Positions 25,466 through 34,430 are shown, numbered from the stretch's first letter. The stretch: 64,000 bases of DNA from Caldilineaceae bacterium (GCA_019637645.1 JAHBVH010000042.1:14603-78602), one strand, 5' to 3'. The notes: generated from the sequence alone by a model not told the origin. Made by a program: numbers and translations.

Positions 25466-25491
25466 AGGTACAAAAGTCGAGGTACAAAAGT
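25466..25491. repeat. Two direct repeats AGGTACAAAAGT
   Basis: Exact 12-nt copies at 25466-25477 and 25480-25491, 14 bp apart, in the spacer before the next small membrane-protein gene. They could be a regulator site or a duplication. Confidence 0.4.
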
Positions 25492-25505
25492 AGCCCTGTG
25501 GTTAC

Positions 25506-25554
25506 GCGGCAAACCAAACGCTTCGGAACATTTCCGAAGCGTTTGGTTTGCCGC
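25506..25554. terminator. 23-bp perfect hairpin
   Basis: Arms 25506-25528 and 25532-25554 are perfect 23-bp inverted copies (core AACGCTTCGGAA) with a 3-nt loop. There is no T tract. The strength is far above what a terminator needs, so it could be a terminator, a processing site or a REP-like element between the two membrane-protein genes. Confidence 0.6.
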
Positions 25555-25623
25555 TACCAGCACTTACAGGCATAATCCACCCATTGAGCAGATGATCATC
25601 AAGATGGTCTTTCAGGTAAAGCG

Positions 25624-26124
25624 ATGATGAAATCCGATCCAGATCAGTTTCTTAATCGATTGGTGGTTGCTACGCTGACGATCTTTGTGACCGTGAGCCT
25701 CTTATTGGCCGCGGTGGTCTTTCGTGAGATCTGGTTACAGCAACACATCGCTGAACTCAGTTCGGATTTGCAGGTCAATCTAGATGATCTGAAACAGACG
25801 ACAGAGGTGATCCAGAGCGATCTCTCGACCCTGCTTACGACAACCCTGACCACGGATGAAACCCAATCGCTCCCTAATTTAAACGAAGTGACCGAATTGT
25901 TGAGCACCGTTGATGAACAGCTGACTTCCATTGAAGAAGAAGTCAATAAGGTGGCAACCATTTTGGAATCGGACTCCGAAAGTGTCCTCTATGACCCCAC
26001 CCCAGCTGTGATGCAAGACCGGGCTGATCGGGTCTTTACCATCTTTGCTGTTCTCATCAGCATTGCGGCGATTGCCGTTGCGATCCTACTTGGGGTGGCC
26101 ATGCGCGTGCAATCAATCTCTTGA
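25624..26124 (+). CDS. Two-TM membrane protein with coiled-coil-like middle
   Basis: 166 residues. Helix 1 (~13-35), a ~95-residue Leu/Thr/Glu-rich region with heptad-like spacing (IAELSSDLQVNLDDLKQTTEV, LSTVDEQLTSIEEEVNKVATIL), and helix 2 (~140-160). The middle is predicted to be an extracytoplasmic or cytoplasmic coiled coil, depending on orientation. No family recognised. Same strand as the two-component system and the previous membrane protein. Conceivably a signalling accessory. Confidence 0.65.
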   Translation: MMKSDPDQFLNRLVVATLTIFVTVSLLLAAVVFREIWLQQHIAELSSDLQVNLDDLKQTTEVIQSDLSTLLTTTLTTDETQSLPNLNEVTELLSTVDEQLTSIEEEVNKVATILESDSESVLYDPTPAVMQDRADRVFTIFAVLISIAAIAVAILLGVAMRVQSIS

Positions 26125-26135
26125 AAACGCGCGTG

Positions 26136-27383
26136 TTAGCCCGGTGAGGCGACTACCCTTTCTGCCAGTAAATGATTGATCTCCTCCGCCTCATATCCTG
26201 CTTCGGCCAAGATCTCGCGTGTATGTTCCCCTAGGATTGGTGCACCGTGGCGCACACCGCCCGGTGTATCGGAAAACTTTACGGGCAGTCCTAGGGTCTT
26301 CACCGTGCCAACACGGCTATGTTCTACCTCAACCACCATCTCACGTGCCAGCGTTTGGGGATCGGCGTGTACTTCGGCAACGGAAAGCACCGGCCCGGCT
26401 GGGAGGCCAATCGTCTCAAAGATCGCCATCCATTCAGCCGTTGTCTGCTGGTGGAAGTATGGGGTTAGCAGCTTGACCAACGCCGGCAAGTTGGTGAGCC
26501 GTCCGGCATTGGTCAGAAAGCGGGGATCCTCGCCCAAATGGGCAGCATCCAGGGCTTTGATCAGCTTTTCCCAATTGGCTTGATTGGCCGCCCCAATGTT
26601 GATCCACCCGTCGGCAGTTTGAAAGGCTTGATAGGGGGCCATGAGCGGGTGGGCCGAGCCAAGCGGACCAGGTGCCACGCCCGTGGCGAGACAAATGGCG
26701 GATTGCCAATAGGTGTGGGTGATGCCAGCTTCAAAGAGCGAGGTATCGACCTGCTGGCCTAGTCCTGTCTGCTGCCGATGATAAAGCGCGGCCAAAATGC
26801 CCATCGCCGCCAAAATTCCGGCGGTAATATCTGTCATGGGCGCGCCGACTTTCACGGGTGCCGGATTGCGGTTTTCCTCGGTCGGCATCTCGCCCGTGAT
26901 GCTCATCAGCCCACTCATGCCTTGGGCGATCAGATCAAAGCCACCCCGTTCCGCATAGGGGCCCGTCAACCCAAAGCCCGTAATCGAACAGTAGATCAAC
27001 CCTGGCTGCTCAGCCTTGAGCGTTGCATAGCCCAAGCCATAGTGGGCCAAAGCACCGGTACGCAAATTCTCAACGAGGATATCGGCCTGCAAGATCAGAC
27101 GGCGAAGGAGGGCAATGCCCGCGGGTTGTTTGAAATCGATGGCAATGCCGCGCTTATTGCGATTCATCATCATAAATGCGGCTGATTCACCATCCCCGGT
27201 GGGTGGGATGGTCGGGGGGATGGTGCGCCGCGTGTCGTCGCCCCGCGGCAGACGCTCCACCTTGATCACATCCGCGCCCATGTCGGCCAGCATAAGGCCA
27301 CAGGTCGGGCCAGCCATGATATGGGTAATCTCGACAACTTTCAAGCCGGTTAGCGGCCCCTGCATTGGTTGCTTGGCTGTCAT
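26136..27383 (-). CDS. CaiB/BaiF-family (type III) CoA-transferase
   Basis: 415 residues. Transfers CoA between organic acids. Opening GPLTGLKVVEITHIMAGPTCGLMLADMGADVIKVE is the family hallmark; NRNKRGIAIDFKQPAG and YCSITGFG follow. The catalytic Asp is in VGAPMTDITAGILAAMG, where family III uses an aspartyl-CoA intermediate. It is the last gene of a minus-strand unit with the HD-domain and enoyl-CoA hydratase genes (26 bp gap). The set suggests catabolism of an unidentified carboxylic acid via its CoA thioester. Confidence 0.9.
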   Translation of the reverse strand: MTAKQPMQGPLTGLKVVEITHIMAGPTCGLMLADMGADVIKVERLPRGDDTRRTIPPTIPPTGDGESAAFMMMNRNKRGIAIDFKQPAGIALLRRLILQADILVENLRTGALAHYGLGYATLKAEQPGLIYCSITGFGLTGPYAERGGFDLIAQGMSGLMSITGEMPTEENRNPAPVKVGAPMTDITAGILAAMGILAALYHRQQTGLGQQVDTSLFEAGITHTYWQSAICLATGVAPGPLGSAHPLMAPYQAFQTADGWINIGAANQANWEKLIKALDAAHLGEDPRFLTNAGRLTNLPALVKLLTPYFHQQTTAEWMAIFETIGLPAGPVLSVAEVHADPQTLAREMVVEVEHSRVGTVKTLGLPVKFSDTPGGVRHGAPILGEHTREILAEAGYEAEEINHLLAERVVASPG

Positions 27384-27409
27384 GATCCTGATTCCGTTTT
27401 TGATAATAC

Positions 27410-28000
27410 CTATGCGGTTGCGCGTAAAAAGCCCGCATCAACGGCTTCTTGAATTTTGATCTGAATCAGCTCCCATAAGGGCGTGGCGCCCTCGTCAATG
27501 ATTCGGTTGACGGTGCGAACCTGCCCTTGATGAATATTATTCTCTTGCCAACCACGTCCTTCGGTATAGCAATTGTGCAAGACCGGGAGCAAACGATCGA
27601 CGGCGCGGGCAAACTTGGCTTCGGGGGTCACCCGCGCTTCAAATTCTAGCCAGAGCTGGAGATAGGCTTCCCCTTGTTCGGCGGGCAGGAGGCCAAAGAT
27701 GCGCTGGGCTGCTTGGTATTCGCGATCATGTTGACCGACTTTGCCAGCGGTGTCGTAGATAAAGGTGTCGTCGGCATCGATCTCAACAATATCGTGGATG
27801 AGCAGCAGTTTAATCACATGATCAATGGCAATCGGTTCATTGGCATGTTCGGCCAGCGTAAGGGCTGTTAGGGCAATGTGCCAACTATGTTCGGCAGAAT
27901 TTTCACGGCGCAGGTTGTGGGTAATATAGGAGCGGCGCAGCACATTTTTGAGCTTGTCCAGTTCCAGAATAAAGGCAAGTTGTTGAGCTAATCGGTTCAT
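27410..28000 (-). CDS. HD-domain phosphohydrolase (YfbR/HD_3-like)
   Basis: 196 residues from ATG 28000, just after the stop of the enoyl-CoA hydratase gene (28005). The HD signature is complete: His38 (ENSAEHSWHIA), His69-Asp70 (LLIHDIVEID) and a later Asp in ARAVDRLLP. It is close to the YfbR 5'-deoxynucleotidase/HD_3 group, which cleaves dNMP phosphates with a divalent metal. The neighbour genes are fatty-acid/CoA enzymes, so an HD protein within this operon is unexpected and its substrate may be something else. The longer frame (from 28099) overlaps the hydratase gene and is rejected. Confidence 0.82.
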   Translation of the reverse strand: MNRLAQQLAFILELDKLKNVLRRSYITHNLRRENSAEHSWHIALTALTLAEHANEPIAIDHVIKLLLIHDIVEIDADDTFIYDTAGKVGQHDREYQAAQRIFGLLPAEQGEAYLQLWLEFEARVTPEAKFARAVDRLLPVLHNCYTEGRGWQENNIHQGQVRTVNRIIDEGATPLWELIQIKIQEAVDAGFLRATA

Positions 28001-28004
28001 GGCA

Positions 28005-28784
28005 CTATCGTCCTGTAAAGTGGGGCTTGCGCTTTTCAACAAAAGCGCGATACCCTTCTTGGTAATCCGCATAGTTGGCGCTCGCAAAGCCTTCGTCAAA
28101 TTCAGCGGGAGTCAAGGGCTGTGGGTTCAGTAGGCGCCGGGCAAATTGTTTGTGGAGCCGATTTGAATGAGGCGCACCATCGGCAATGCGTTGGGCCGTG
28201 GCATAGGCTTCGGCCTCGACCTGTTCGTCGGCCACCACTCGGGTAACAAGTCCCTTGGCCTGGGCCTCTTGGGCATCAAAAACCCGCCCCTCGAGCAAAA
28301 TTTCCAATGCGCTGGCGCGGCCCACCAAATCGATCAGCGCCGTGATTTCGGGATAGGCCATGATGACGCCAATGCGGTTGATCGGCACGCCAAAGCGGCT
28401 GGATTCGCCACAGATGCGCAGGTCGCACATCATCGCCAATTCGAGCCCGCCGCCCACACAGATTCCCTTGATCAGCGCTATGGTTGGAATGGGGCAATCC
28501 CGAATGGCGGCCATGGTGTTGTGCATGATGGTGCCATAGGCTTTGGCTTGGGCAAAGTTGGCGCGTTCACTTTCAAATTCTTTAATATCCGCGCCGGGCG
28601 AGAAGGCGCGATCACCTGCACCACGCAGCACAATACAACGCAACTGCTCATCAAGAGCGAGCTGGTGCATGGTGTCACCTACACCTTGCCAGAGGGCCCG
28701 ACTGAGCGCGTTTAATTTTTCTGGTCGATTGAGGATAACCGTGGCAATATCACCCTCACGTTCAACCAGTACAATTTCGTCCAT
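28005..28784 (-). CDS. Enoyl-CoA hydratase/isomerase
   Basis: Crotonase-fold enzyme, 259 residues from ATG 28784 (GAGAAAG upstream); ATG 28802 is an alternative. Oxyanion-hole elements RAFSPGADIKEF and GICVGGGLELAMMCDLRICGE are visible. The family's usual first catalytic Glu position and the second in RIGVIMAYPEIT are not fully canonical, so isomerase or hydrolase activity is possible. First gene of a three-gene unit (hydratase, HD, CoA-transferase) pointing to beta-oxidation-like degradation. Confidence 0.85.
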   Translation of the reverse strand: MDEIVLVEREGDIATVILNRPEKLNALSRALWQGVGDTMHQLALDEQLRCIVLRGAGDRAFSPGADIKEFESERANFAQAKAYGTIMHNTMAAIRDCPIPTIALIKGICVGGGLELAMMCDLRICGESSRFGVPINRIGVIMAYPEITALIDLVGRASALEILLEGRVFDAQEAQAKGLVTRVVADEQVEAEAYATAQRIADGAPHSNRLHKQFARRLLNPQPLTPAEFDEGFASANYADYQEGYRAFVEKRKPHFTGR

Positions 28785-29169
28785 GATCTTTCTCTTTTCC
28801 ATTGGGCTTTGACCGTGCTCTTTGTGCGGTGCTGCGCGAGCACTAGGGCAGTTCAACGCTCCTCATTGTACAAGTTCAACCCTATTGCGACAAACTTGCG
28901 GTTGGGTTAGGGGCATTGGCGGCAAGCTCCATGGGGCTTCGGCGCGTCACGGAGCTGCCTGGCACTGGTAAAGCGTACTTGCCCTGTTCTGCTGTTCGTA
29001 GACGGTTGCCCCTAAACATCGCCCATGCTACAATAATTTTTCTGCGTAGGGATTGTCCGTGCTCTTGCTTGCCCATCACCGTGTGCCCAATCCGTGGCGG
29101 TTGGCTCTGCTCTCTGCGCATTCTTTTATTTAATTCCTGATCTGATCAAGAAGCTAGAGGAGATCCTGC
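28785..29169. promoter_or_regulatory. Divergent spacer; promoter of the GH172 gene
   Basis: Contains a plus-strand promoter: -35 TTGCCC (29006-29011), 17-bp spacer, -10 TACAAT (29029-29034), about 135 nt before the GH172 start. GAGGAGATCC precedes ATG 29170. No minus-strand promoter is evident. No small gene is seen. Confidence 0.5.
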
Positions 29170-30252
29170 ATGAGTAACTTTAATGGCCTGGGCATGAACC
29201 TGGGCAATCTGGCGCGCCTCTCCAAGGCCCAAAGCCGCTCTATCAGCCCGGAAAATTTTACGGGTGAAAAAGGCAAGGGTGGCATGGCTACCGAAGGAAC
29301 GGGGGCCGACTGTGCTCGTGAGTTGGGCCAAGGCTGGAAAATCTCTCCCTCCGTCGCTATTCAGCCCGGTGAAACCTTTACCCTAGCCGATATTGAAGGC
29401 CAGGGGGCTATCCAACAGATCTGGATGACGCCTACGGGCAACTGGCGCTATAGCATTCTGCGGATCTACTGGGACGACCAAGAGCAGCCGTCGGTTGAGT
29501 GTCCTGTGGGTGATTTCTTTGGCATGGGCTGGGGCAAGTTTTCACCACTCAACTCCTTGGCTGTCTGTGTCAATCCTGGCAGCGCCTTTAACTGCTATTG
29601 GGAAATGCCCTTCCGCCGCCGAGCGCGCATCACCATGACCAATATCGGGGAAGAAGCCATGCGCCTGTACTATCAGATCAACTACTCGCTGACGGATGTA
29701 CCGGAAGATTGTGCCTATTTCCATGCCCAATTCCGCCGTACTAATCCCCTGCCCTACAAAGAGGTCTACACCATCCTCGATGGTGTTCAGGGGCGCGGTC
29801 ACTATGTGGGTGTCTATATGGCTTGGGGTGTCAACAATTCCGGCTGGTGGGGCGAAGGCGAGATCAAGTTTTTTATCGACGGCGACAAGGATTGGCCGAC
29901 CATCTGTGGCACTGGCACCGAGGACTACTTCTGCGGCTCCTATAATTTTGAGAACAAAGAGACCAAAGAGTATCAGGAATTTTCTACGCCCTATGCGGGG
30001 CTCCACCAAGTTCTGCGGCCCGATGGTGTCTATCGCTCTCAGCAGCGCTTTGGCATGTACCGCTGGCATATCACCGACCCCATTCGCTTTCAACAGGATC
30101 TAAGCGTGACGATCCAGGCATTGGGTTGGCGCAGCGGTCATCGCTATCTGCCCTTGCAAGATGATATCGCTTCCGTCGTCTTTTGGTATCAGACCTTGCC
30201 CACGGCTCCCTTCCCAGCCTTGCCCGATAAGGATTACCTAGAAGTGATCTGA
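29170..30252 (+). CDS. DUF2961 / GH172-family glycoside hydrolase-like enzyme
   Basis: 360 residues. Family members form beta-sandwich oligomers; characterised GH172 enzymes act on D-fructofuranosyl and D-arabinan linkages. Seen here: IEGQGAIQQIWMTPTGNWRYSILRIYWDDQEQPSVECPVGDFFGMGWG (first sandwich) and CGTGTEDYFCGSYNF, which holds the family's conserved acidic residue. No signal peptide, so intracellular. Substrate not proven; oligosaccharide or polyol cleavage is most likely. The gene stands alone after its promoter, with a palindrome terminator at 30266. Confidence 0.82.
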   Translation: MSNFNGLGMNLGNLARLSKAQSRSISPENFTGEKGKGGMATEGTGADCARELGQGWKISPSVAIQPGETFTLADIEGQGAIQQIWMTPTGNWRYSILRIYWDDQEQPSVECPVGDFFGMGWGKFSPLNSLAVCVNPGSAFNCYWEMPFRRRARITMTNIGEEAMRLYYQINYSLTDVPEDCAYFHAQFRRTNPLPYKEVYTILDGVQGRGHYVGVYMAWGVNNSGWWGEGEIKFFIDGDKDWPTICGTGTEDYFCGSYNFENKETKEYQEFSTPYAGLHQVLRPDGVYRSQQRFGMYRWHITDPIRFQQDLSVTIQALGWRSGHRYLPLQDDIASVVFWYQTLPTAPFPALPDKDYLEVI

Positions 30253-30265
30253 GTTCTGGACGCTA

Positions 30266-30298
30266 AGCGCTGTCAGGTTTTCAAAACCTGACAGCGCT
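30266..30298. terminator. CAGGTTTT palindrome, copy 4; likely bidirectional terminator
   Basis: Perfect 16-bp arms, AGCGCTGTCAGGTTTT (30266-30281) and its complement (30283-30298), with one loop base C30282. Between the convergent GH172 and glcDE genes. Confidence 0.8.
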
Positions 30299-30311
30299 CA
30301 TCTGTTTTTGT

Positions 30312-32876
30312 TTACACCATAACTGGCAGAATCCCCTTGGGATCCCAGCGCGCTTTGAGTTGATGCATGAGCGTGCGGCTGGTTGGTTGGTAGCCATTGG
30401 CGTCTAGCTGGCTGTGCAAGGCTGTGGGGGTGTGCATAAGCACGCTGTAGCCGCCCAAAGCTAGGCTGGGCTGGCGTAGGGCCGTCAGCCATTGTTGTGC
30501 CTGCGCGCCATCCGCGGGCGTATGGGCCGCATAGGCCAAGCCATGTGCCAGATCCAAGCACCATTGGGTTGGACCCAAGCTAGCCACTTGCTTCCAATAA
30601 TTCCCCACTTGTTGCAGTGGTATCCCACTCCGTGCTAGCAACTGCTCTGGCGCAACCCCGCCGACAAAAGCCGCCCATAGGTCGGTGCTGGTGGCTGTGC
30701 TTTCCTGCCAATGTCCTTGTCCATTGCTGGCGCGGAAACGGGTGTCGATCTCGCTTAGTTCGCTCTCGACATCCTCGCGCGTACCCTCAGCGGTAATCAC
30801 CAGCGCATAGGGCGTGGGCCAAGCCTTGGCCATGAACTTACCGGGGCAAAGGACAAGCCCAGACGCGACCAAAAGTGTTGGCAGCAAGGCTTGGCCCCAA
30901 GCAATCCCCTGCTGTAGATCGGTGACAGGAATCGCTACGGTGCGCTGTACACGCGGTTTGGGCATGAGCTTCAGGGTCGCTGTACTAATCATCCCCAATG
31001 TACCCTGTGAGCCGACCATCAGTTTGGTCAGATCATACCCCGCCACATTTTTAACGACCACCCGCCCCGTTTCCATGACACGGCCATCGGTCAACGCTAC
31101 CTTGGTACTGAGCAGATTGTCGCGCATGCCGCCATAGCGCATCCGCTGTGGTGCATTGATATTGGCGGCAATCAGCCCGCCAATGGTGGCCTGGGGCCAA
31201 GGACTTACCAACGCCGTCTGTAGTTGGTGTTCATCTAAGAAGGCTTGCAACGCGGTCAAGGGCGTGCCGGCCCCAACGGTGACGTAGAGATCATCCGGGG
31301 CAAAGCGCTGCACGCCATTCATTTTCGCGGTGCTGAGGAGAACACCGCCGCCGTCGTCAGCAACCACTTGGCTGCGGATGCGCACTTGGTCGCCCCGCGC
31401 TGCGCAGGCTACTAGTCCCGCGGCTGCCTCTTCGGCGTTGGCAGGGGCAAAGAGCTTCTCCGTCGGCAGCAGTGGCGTGGCATAGGCAGGGGTGGGCAAG
31501 GTATCGGGAAAGACTTTGCCAGGGTTGAGCAGGGTATGGGGGTCAAAGAGGGCTTTCAGATCGAGCATAGCAGCTAATTCGGCCCCGCTATACATGGCGG
31601 GCATGTAACGGCGTTTCTCAATCCCCACGCCATGTTCGCCGGTGATGCTGCCTTGGTAGGCAACACAGCGCGCGATAATTTCGTCACAAGCGATAAAGAC
31701 CCGTTCCATCAGCGCCGGGTTGCGGGCATCACAGAGGATAATGGGGTGCAGGTTGCCATCGCCGGCATGAAAAACATGACCCGCGGTCAAGGCATGTCGA
31801 TCACAGATTTCATTTACTTCAGTGAGCATATCGGCCAAGTGGCTGCGTGGCACGGTGACATCGACCAAGTAGAAGCTGGGGGCCAAGCGGGACATAGCAC
31901 CGGCAGCGCTCTTACGACCATACCAGATCTTCTGGCGTTCTTCTTCGCTTTGGGCAATACGCAGCGTGTGGCCGCCATGGGCTGTCAGGAGATCGGCGAC
32001 TTCTTCCATTTGGCTGTCGAGGCTGGCCGGGTAGCCATCGACCTCGACAATCAAGCCCGCTTCGGCTTCGACGGGCAGGCCAGCACCAGCATAGTCCTCG
32101 ATCATCCGCATGATCTTCTTATCCATCATCTCCAGTGTCGCGGGCACGAGACCGGCTGCGATCACCGCGGAGACAGCACGACCAGCCTGCTCGAGTGAAT
32201 CAAACGCGATCATCAAGGTCTTCACGCCAGGTGGGTTACGCAGCATCCGTACATAGGCTTTGGTGACAATGCCCAAGGTGCCTTCGCTGCCCACCATAAC
32301 GCCACAGAAGTCATATTCGGGATAATCCAAGGCGGGGCCGCCCAGCTGGACCACCGTGCCGTCGGCCAAAACCACTTCTAGCCCCTGGACATAGTTGGTG
32401 GTGACGCCGTATTTGAAGCAATGGGGGCCGCCTGAATTTTCCCCAATGTTGCCGCCCAGCACCGAGGAGCGCTGACTGGAAGGATCGGGCGGGAAATAGA
32501 GCCCACGCCGCTTGACTTCGCCATCCAGCACTAGATTGACCAAGCCGGGCTCAACCACGGCGCTGCGGCTTGGCACATCCAGCGTGAGAATCCGGTTCAT
32601 GCGGGCAAATTCAACAATAATGCCGCCATGCTCGGCAACCGCGCCCCCCGAAAGCCCCGTGCCCGCGCCCCGCGCAATCAACGGCACTCGCTGGCTGCTG
32701 GCCCAACCCATGATCTGGCTGACATCGTGGGTCGATTCGGGATAGAAGACCGCGTCGGGCTTGCCGCGGTCAAAGCCCGCGTCGATTTCATAGGTGATCA
32801 GCGAAACCGTATCGGTGGCGAGCTGGCGTTTGGCAAAGAGTTGGGTGAGCGGTTGTAGTTGGGTTTGCGTTAACAT
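30312..32876 (-). CDS. glcD-glcE: Glycolate oxidase, fused GlcD-GlcE subunits
   Basis: 854 residues. Residues ~1-465 are GlcD: FAD-linked oxidase with ARGAGTGLSGGAV, the YFPPDPSSQRSSVLGGNIGENSGGPHC FAD region, GHVFHAGDGNLHP and GSITGEHGVGIEKR. Residues ~475-854 repeat the FAD-binding half as in GlcE: ATIGGLIAANINAPQRMRYGG and KNVAGYDLTKLMVGSQGTLGMI. In Escherichia coli these are separate genes. Oxidises glycolate to glyoxylate with electrons passed to the quinone pool through the iron-sulfur subunit. Downstream of glcF by 9 bp. Confidence 0.9.
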   Translation of the reverse strand: MLTQTQLQPLTQLFAKRQLATDTVSLITYEIDAGFDRGKPDAVFYPESTHDVSQIMGWASSQRVPLIARGAGTGLSGGAVAEHGGIIVEFARMNRILTLDVPSRSAVVEPGLVNLVLDGEVKRRGLYFPPDPSSQRSSVLGGNIGENSGGPHCFKYGVTTNYVQGLEVVLADGTVVQLGGPALDYPEYDFCGVMVGSEGTLGIVTKAYVRMLRNPPGVKTLMIAFDSLEQAGRAVSAVIAAGLVPATLEMMDKKIMRMIEDYAGAGLPVEAEAGLIVEVDGYPASLDSQMEEVADLLTAHGGHTLRIAQSEEERQKIWYGRKSAAGAMSRLAPSFYLVDVTVPRSHLADMLTEVNEICDRHALTAGHVFHAGDGNLHPIILCDARNPALMERVFIACDEIIARCVAYQGSITGEHGVGIEKRRYMPAMYSGAELAAMLDLKALFDPHTLLNPGKVFPDTLPTPAYATPLLPTEKLFAPANAEEAAAGLVACAARGDQVRIRSQVVADDGGGVLLSTAKMNGVQRFAPDDLYVTVGAGTPLTALQAFLDEHQLQTALVSPWPQATIGGLIAANINAPQRMRYGGMRDNLLSTKVALTDGRVMETGRVVVKNVAGYDLTKLMVGSQGTLGMISTATLKLMPKPRVQRTVAIPVTDLQQGIAWGQALLPTLLVASGLVLCPGKFMAKAWPTPYALVITAEGTREDVESELSEIDTRFRASNGQGHWQESTATSTDLWAAFVGGVAPEQLLARSGIPLQQVGNYWKQVASLGPTQWCLDLAHGLAYAAHTPADGAQAQQWLTALRQPSLALGGYSVLMHTPTALHSQLDANGYQPTSRTLMHQLKARWDPKGILPVMV

Positions 32877-32885
32877 CGGTTTATC

Positions 32886-34193
32886 CTAGGCTTGCTGGGG
32901 CGCAGCAGGGCTGTGGGCTGATGTACTGGCTTGATAGGCGCGGTCGAGCAGTTCGACCAAATGCACCACCTCGGCAGGCATACCTGCTTTCCGCACCCCA
33001 TAGATCATCTGCATGTGGCAGCCTGTATTGGCCGTCACCACAATGTCAGCTTGGGTCTGTTGGACATCGGCCATTTTGGCATCGAGCACTTGGTTTGCCG
33101 TTTCGGCTTGGACAATGTTATAGACACCAGCGCTGCCACAGCACATGTCGGGGCGCTGTAGTTCTACCAGCGTCAGCCCCGGAATGCTCTTGAGCAACTG
33201 ACGGGGTTGTTTGATCACCTTTTGACCGTGACGCAGGTGACAGGAATCAACATAGGTCACGCGCTTTTCCACCTTACCCGTCGGTGGATTATGGAGGTGG
33301 GTGGCGAGAAATTCATTGATGTCCTGTAACTTGGCGACAAAGGCGCGTGCCTTCTCGGCATAGGCCGGATCATCGGCCAAGAGATGGGCATATTCGTGCA
33401 AGGTTGCCCCACAGCCACCCGCGTTGTTGAGGACGGCCACATAATCACGCGCGGCAAAGGCGTCAATATTCTGGCGTGCTAGGTCGCGGGCCAAATCTCT
33501 TTCGCCCATGTGGAGCGGTGCTGCGCCACAACAGGTCTGGGTACGCGGAAAATGGACTTCATAGCCATTGTGTTGGAGAACGCGCACGGTGGCCGCGTTC
33601 ACGCCGCCCAGGAAAGCATCTTGGACACAGCCATAGAGGAGCGCCACTTCGCCACGCTTGGGGCCAATCGCGGGGGCTGGCTGCGCGTAGTCAGGTGAAG
33701 TGCTGGTCAGGGGGGGCAAGAGAGCTTCCATATCACGCAGACCAGCGGGCAAGAGCTTGAATTTGCGAATGGCTGCCGAGAGACCCAACGCTTGATAGAG
33801 GCGGAGCAGCCGCGCCATGATCTGCAAGCGGCCACGGTGGGGCAATAATTGGCGCAGGGCGAGCCAACGGACAAAGCGTTCTTGGCGGCTTTGGGGTTGC
33901 TCCTCTGCCATAACACTGCGAGTTCCTTCCAGAAGGAGCCCATATTGGACGCCCGAGGGACAAGCGGTTTCGCAGGCGCGACAGCCCAGACAGAGATCAA
34001 TATGTTCACGGAAAGCACCGGTCGGTTCGATCCGGCCTTCGGCAGCGGCGCGCATCAGTTGAATACGCCCGCGCGGGCTATCCATCTCGGTTTGAAAGAT
34101 CGAATAGGTTGGGCAGGCCGAAAGACAAAGGCCACAGTGGACACATTGGTCGAGCAAATTGGCGAATTCAGGTGATTGTAGGGTCGTTTTCAT
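32886..34193 (-). CDS. glcF: Glycolate oxidase iron-sulfur subunit
   Basis: 435 residues. Two [4Fe-4S] ferredoxin motifs: CVHCGLCLSACP (17-28) and CLGCRACETACPSGV, followed by two CCG domains (TCCGAAPLHMG with GGCGATLHEY; VDSCHLRHGQ with CCGSAGVY). This is GlcF, which relays electrons from GlcDE to quinones. First gene of the operon; a MITE-like repeat lies ~60 bp upstream, close to where the promoter would be. Confidence 0.93.
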   Translation of the reverse strand: MKTTLQSPEFANLLDQCVHCGLCLSACPTYSIFQTEMDSPRGRIQLMRAAAEGRIEPTGAFREHIDLCLGCRACETACPSGVQYGLLLEGTRSVMAEEQPQSRQERFVRWLALRQLLPHRGRLQIMARLLRLYQALGLSAAIRKFKLLPAGLRDMEALLPPLTSTSPDYAQPAPAIGPKRGEVALLYGCVQDAFLGGVNAATVRVLQHNGYEVHFPRTQTCCGAAPLHMGERDLARDLARQNIDAFAARDYVAVLNNAGGCGATLHEYAHLLADDPAYAEKARAFVAKLQDINEFLATHLHNPPTGKVEKRVTYVDSCHLRHGQKVIKQPRQLLKSIPGLTLVELQRPDMCCGSAGVYNIVQAETANQVLDAKMADVQQTQADIVVTANTGCHMQMIYGVRKAGMPAEVVHLVELLDRAYQASTSAHSPAAPQQA

Positions 34194-34253
34194 AAAGTGT
34201 GAAACAAGCTATCCATTTTTGCAATTGCGTAGAGGCGGTTGCAAACCGTTTCT

Positions 34254-34334
34254 TAGGACTTACGCAGAGAGTACAACCAGCGCGCTGACAAAGTTGGAGA
34301 AGCTGGCAGCGCTTGTCCAAGTGCGTAACGTCTA
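34254..34334. repeat. MITE-like element with TAGGACTTACGCA ends and inner palindrome
   Basis: 81 bp. TAGGACTTACGCA (34254-34266) and TGCGTAACGTCTA (34322-34334) are inverted copies (10 of 13). Between them is an imperfect stem, AGCGCGCTGACAAAGTT against AAGCTGGCAGCGCT. The nested design matches the element at 2575 and the palindrome arm seen at 1458. It lies between glcF and the zinc-ribbon gene. Confidence 0.6.
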
Positions 34335-34430
34335 TTTTTATGCCTTGATTATAGCATAAACTAGCAAAGAATCAGCGATTGATCAGGATCAAGCAAGCGG
34401 GATATCAATTGTCAATTGCCCATTCCTCAG

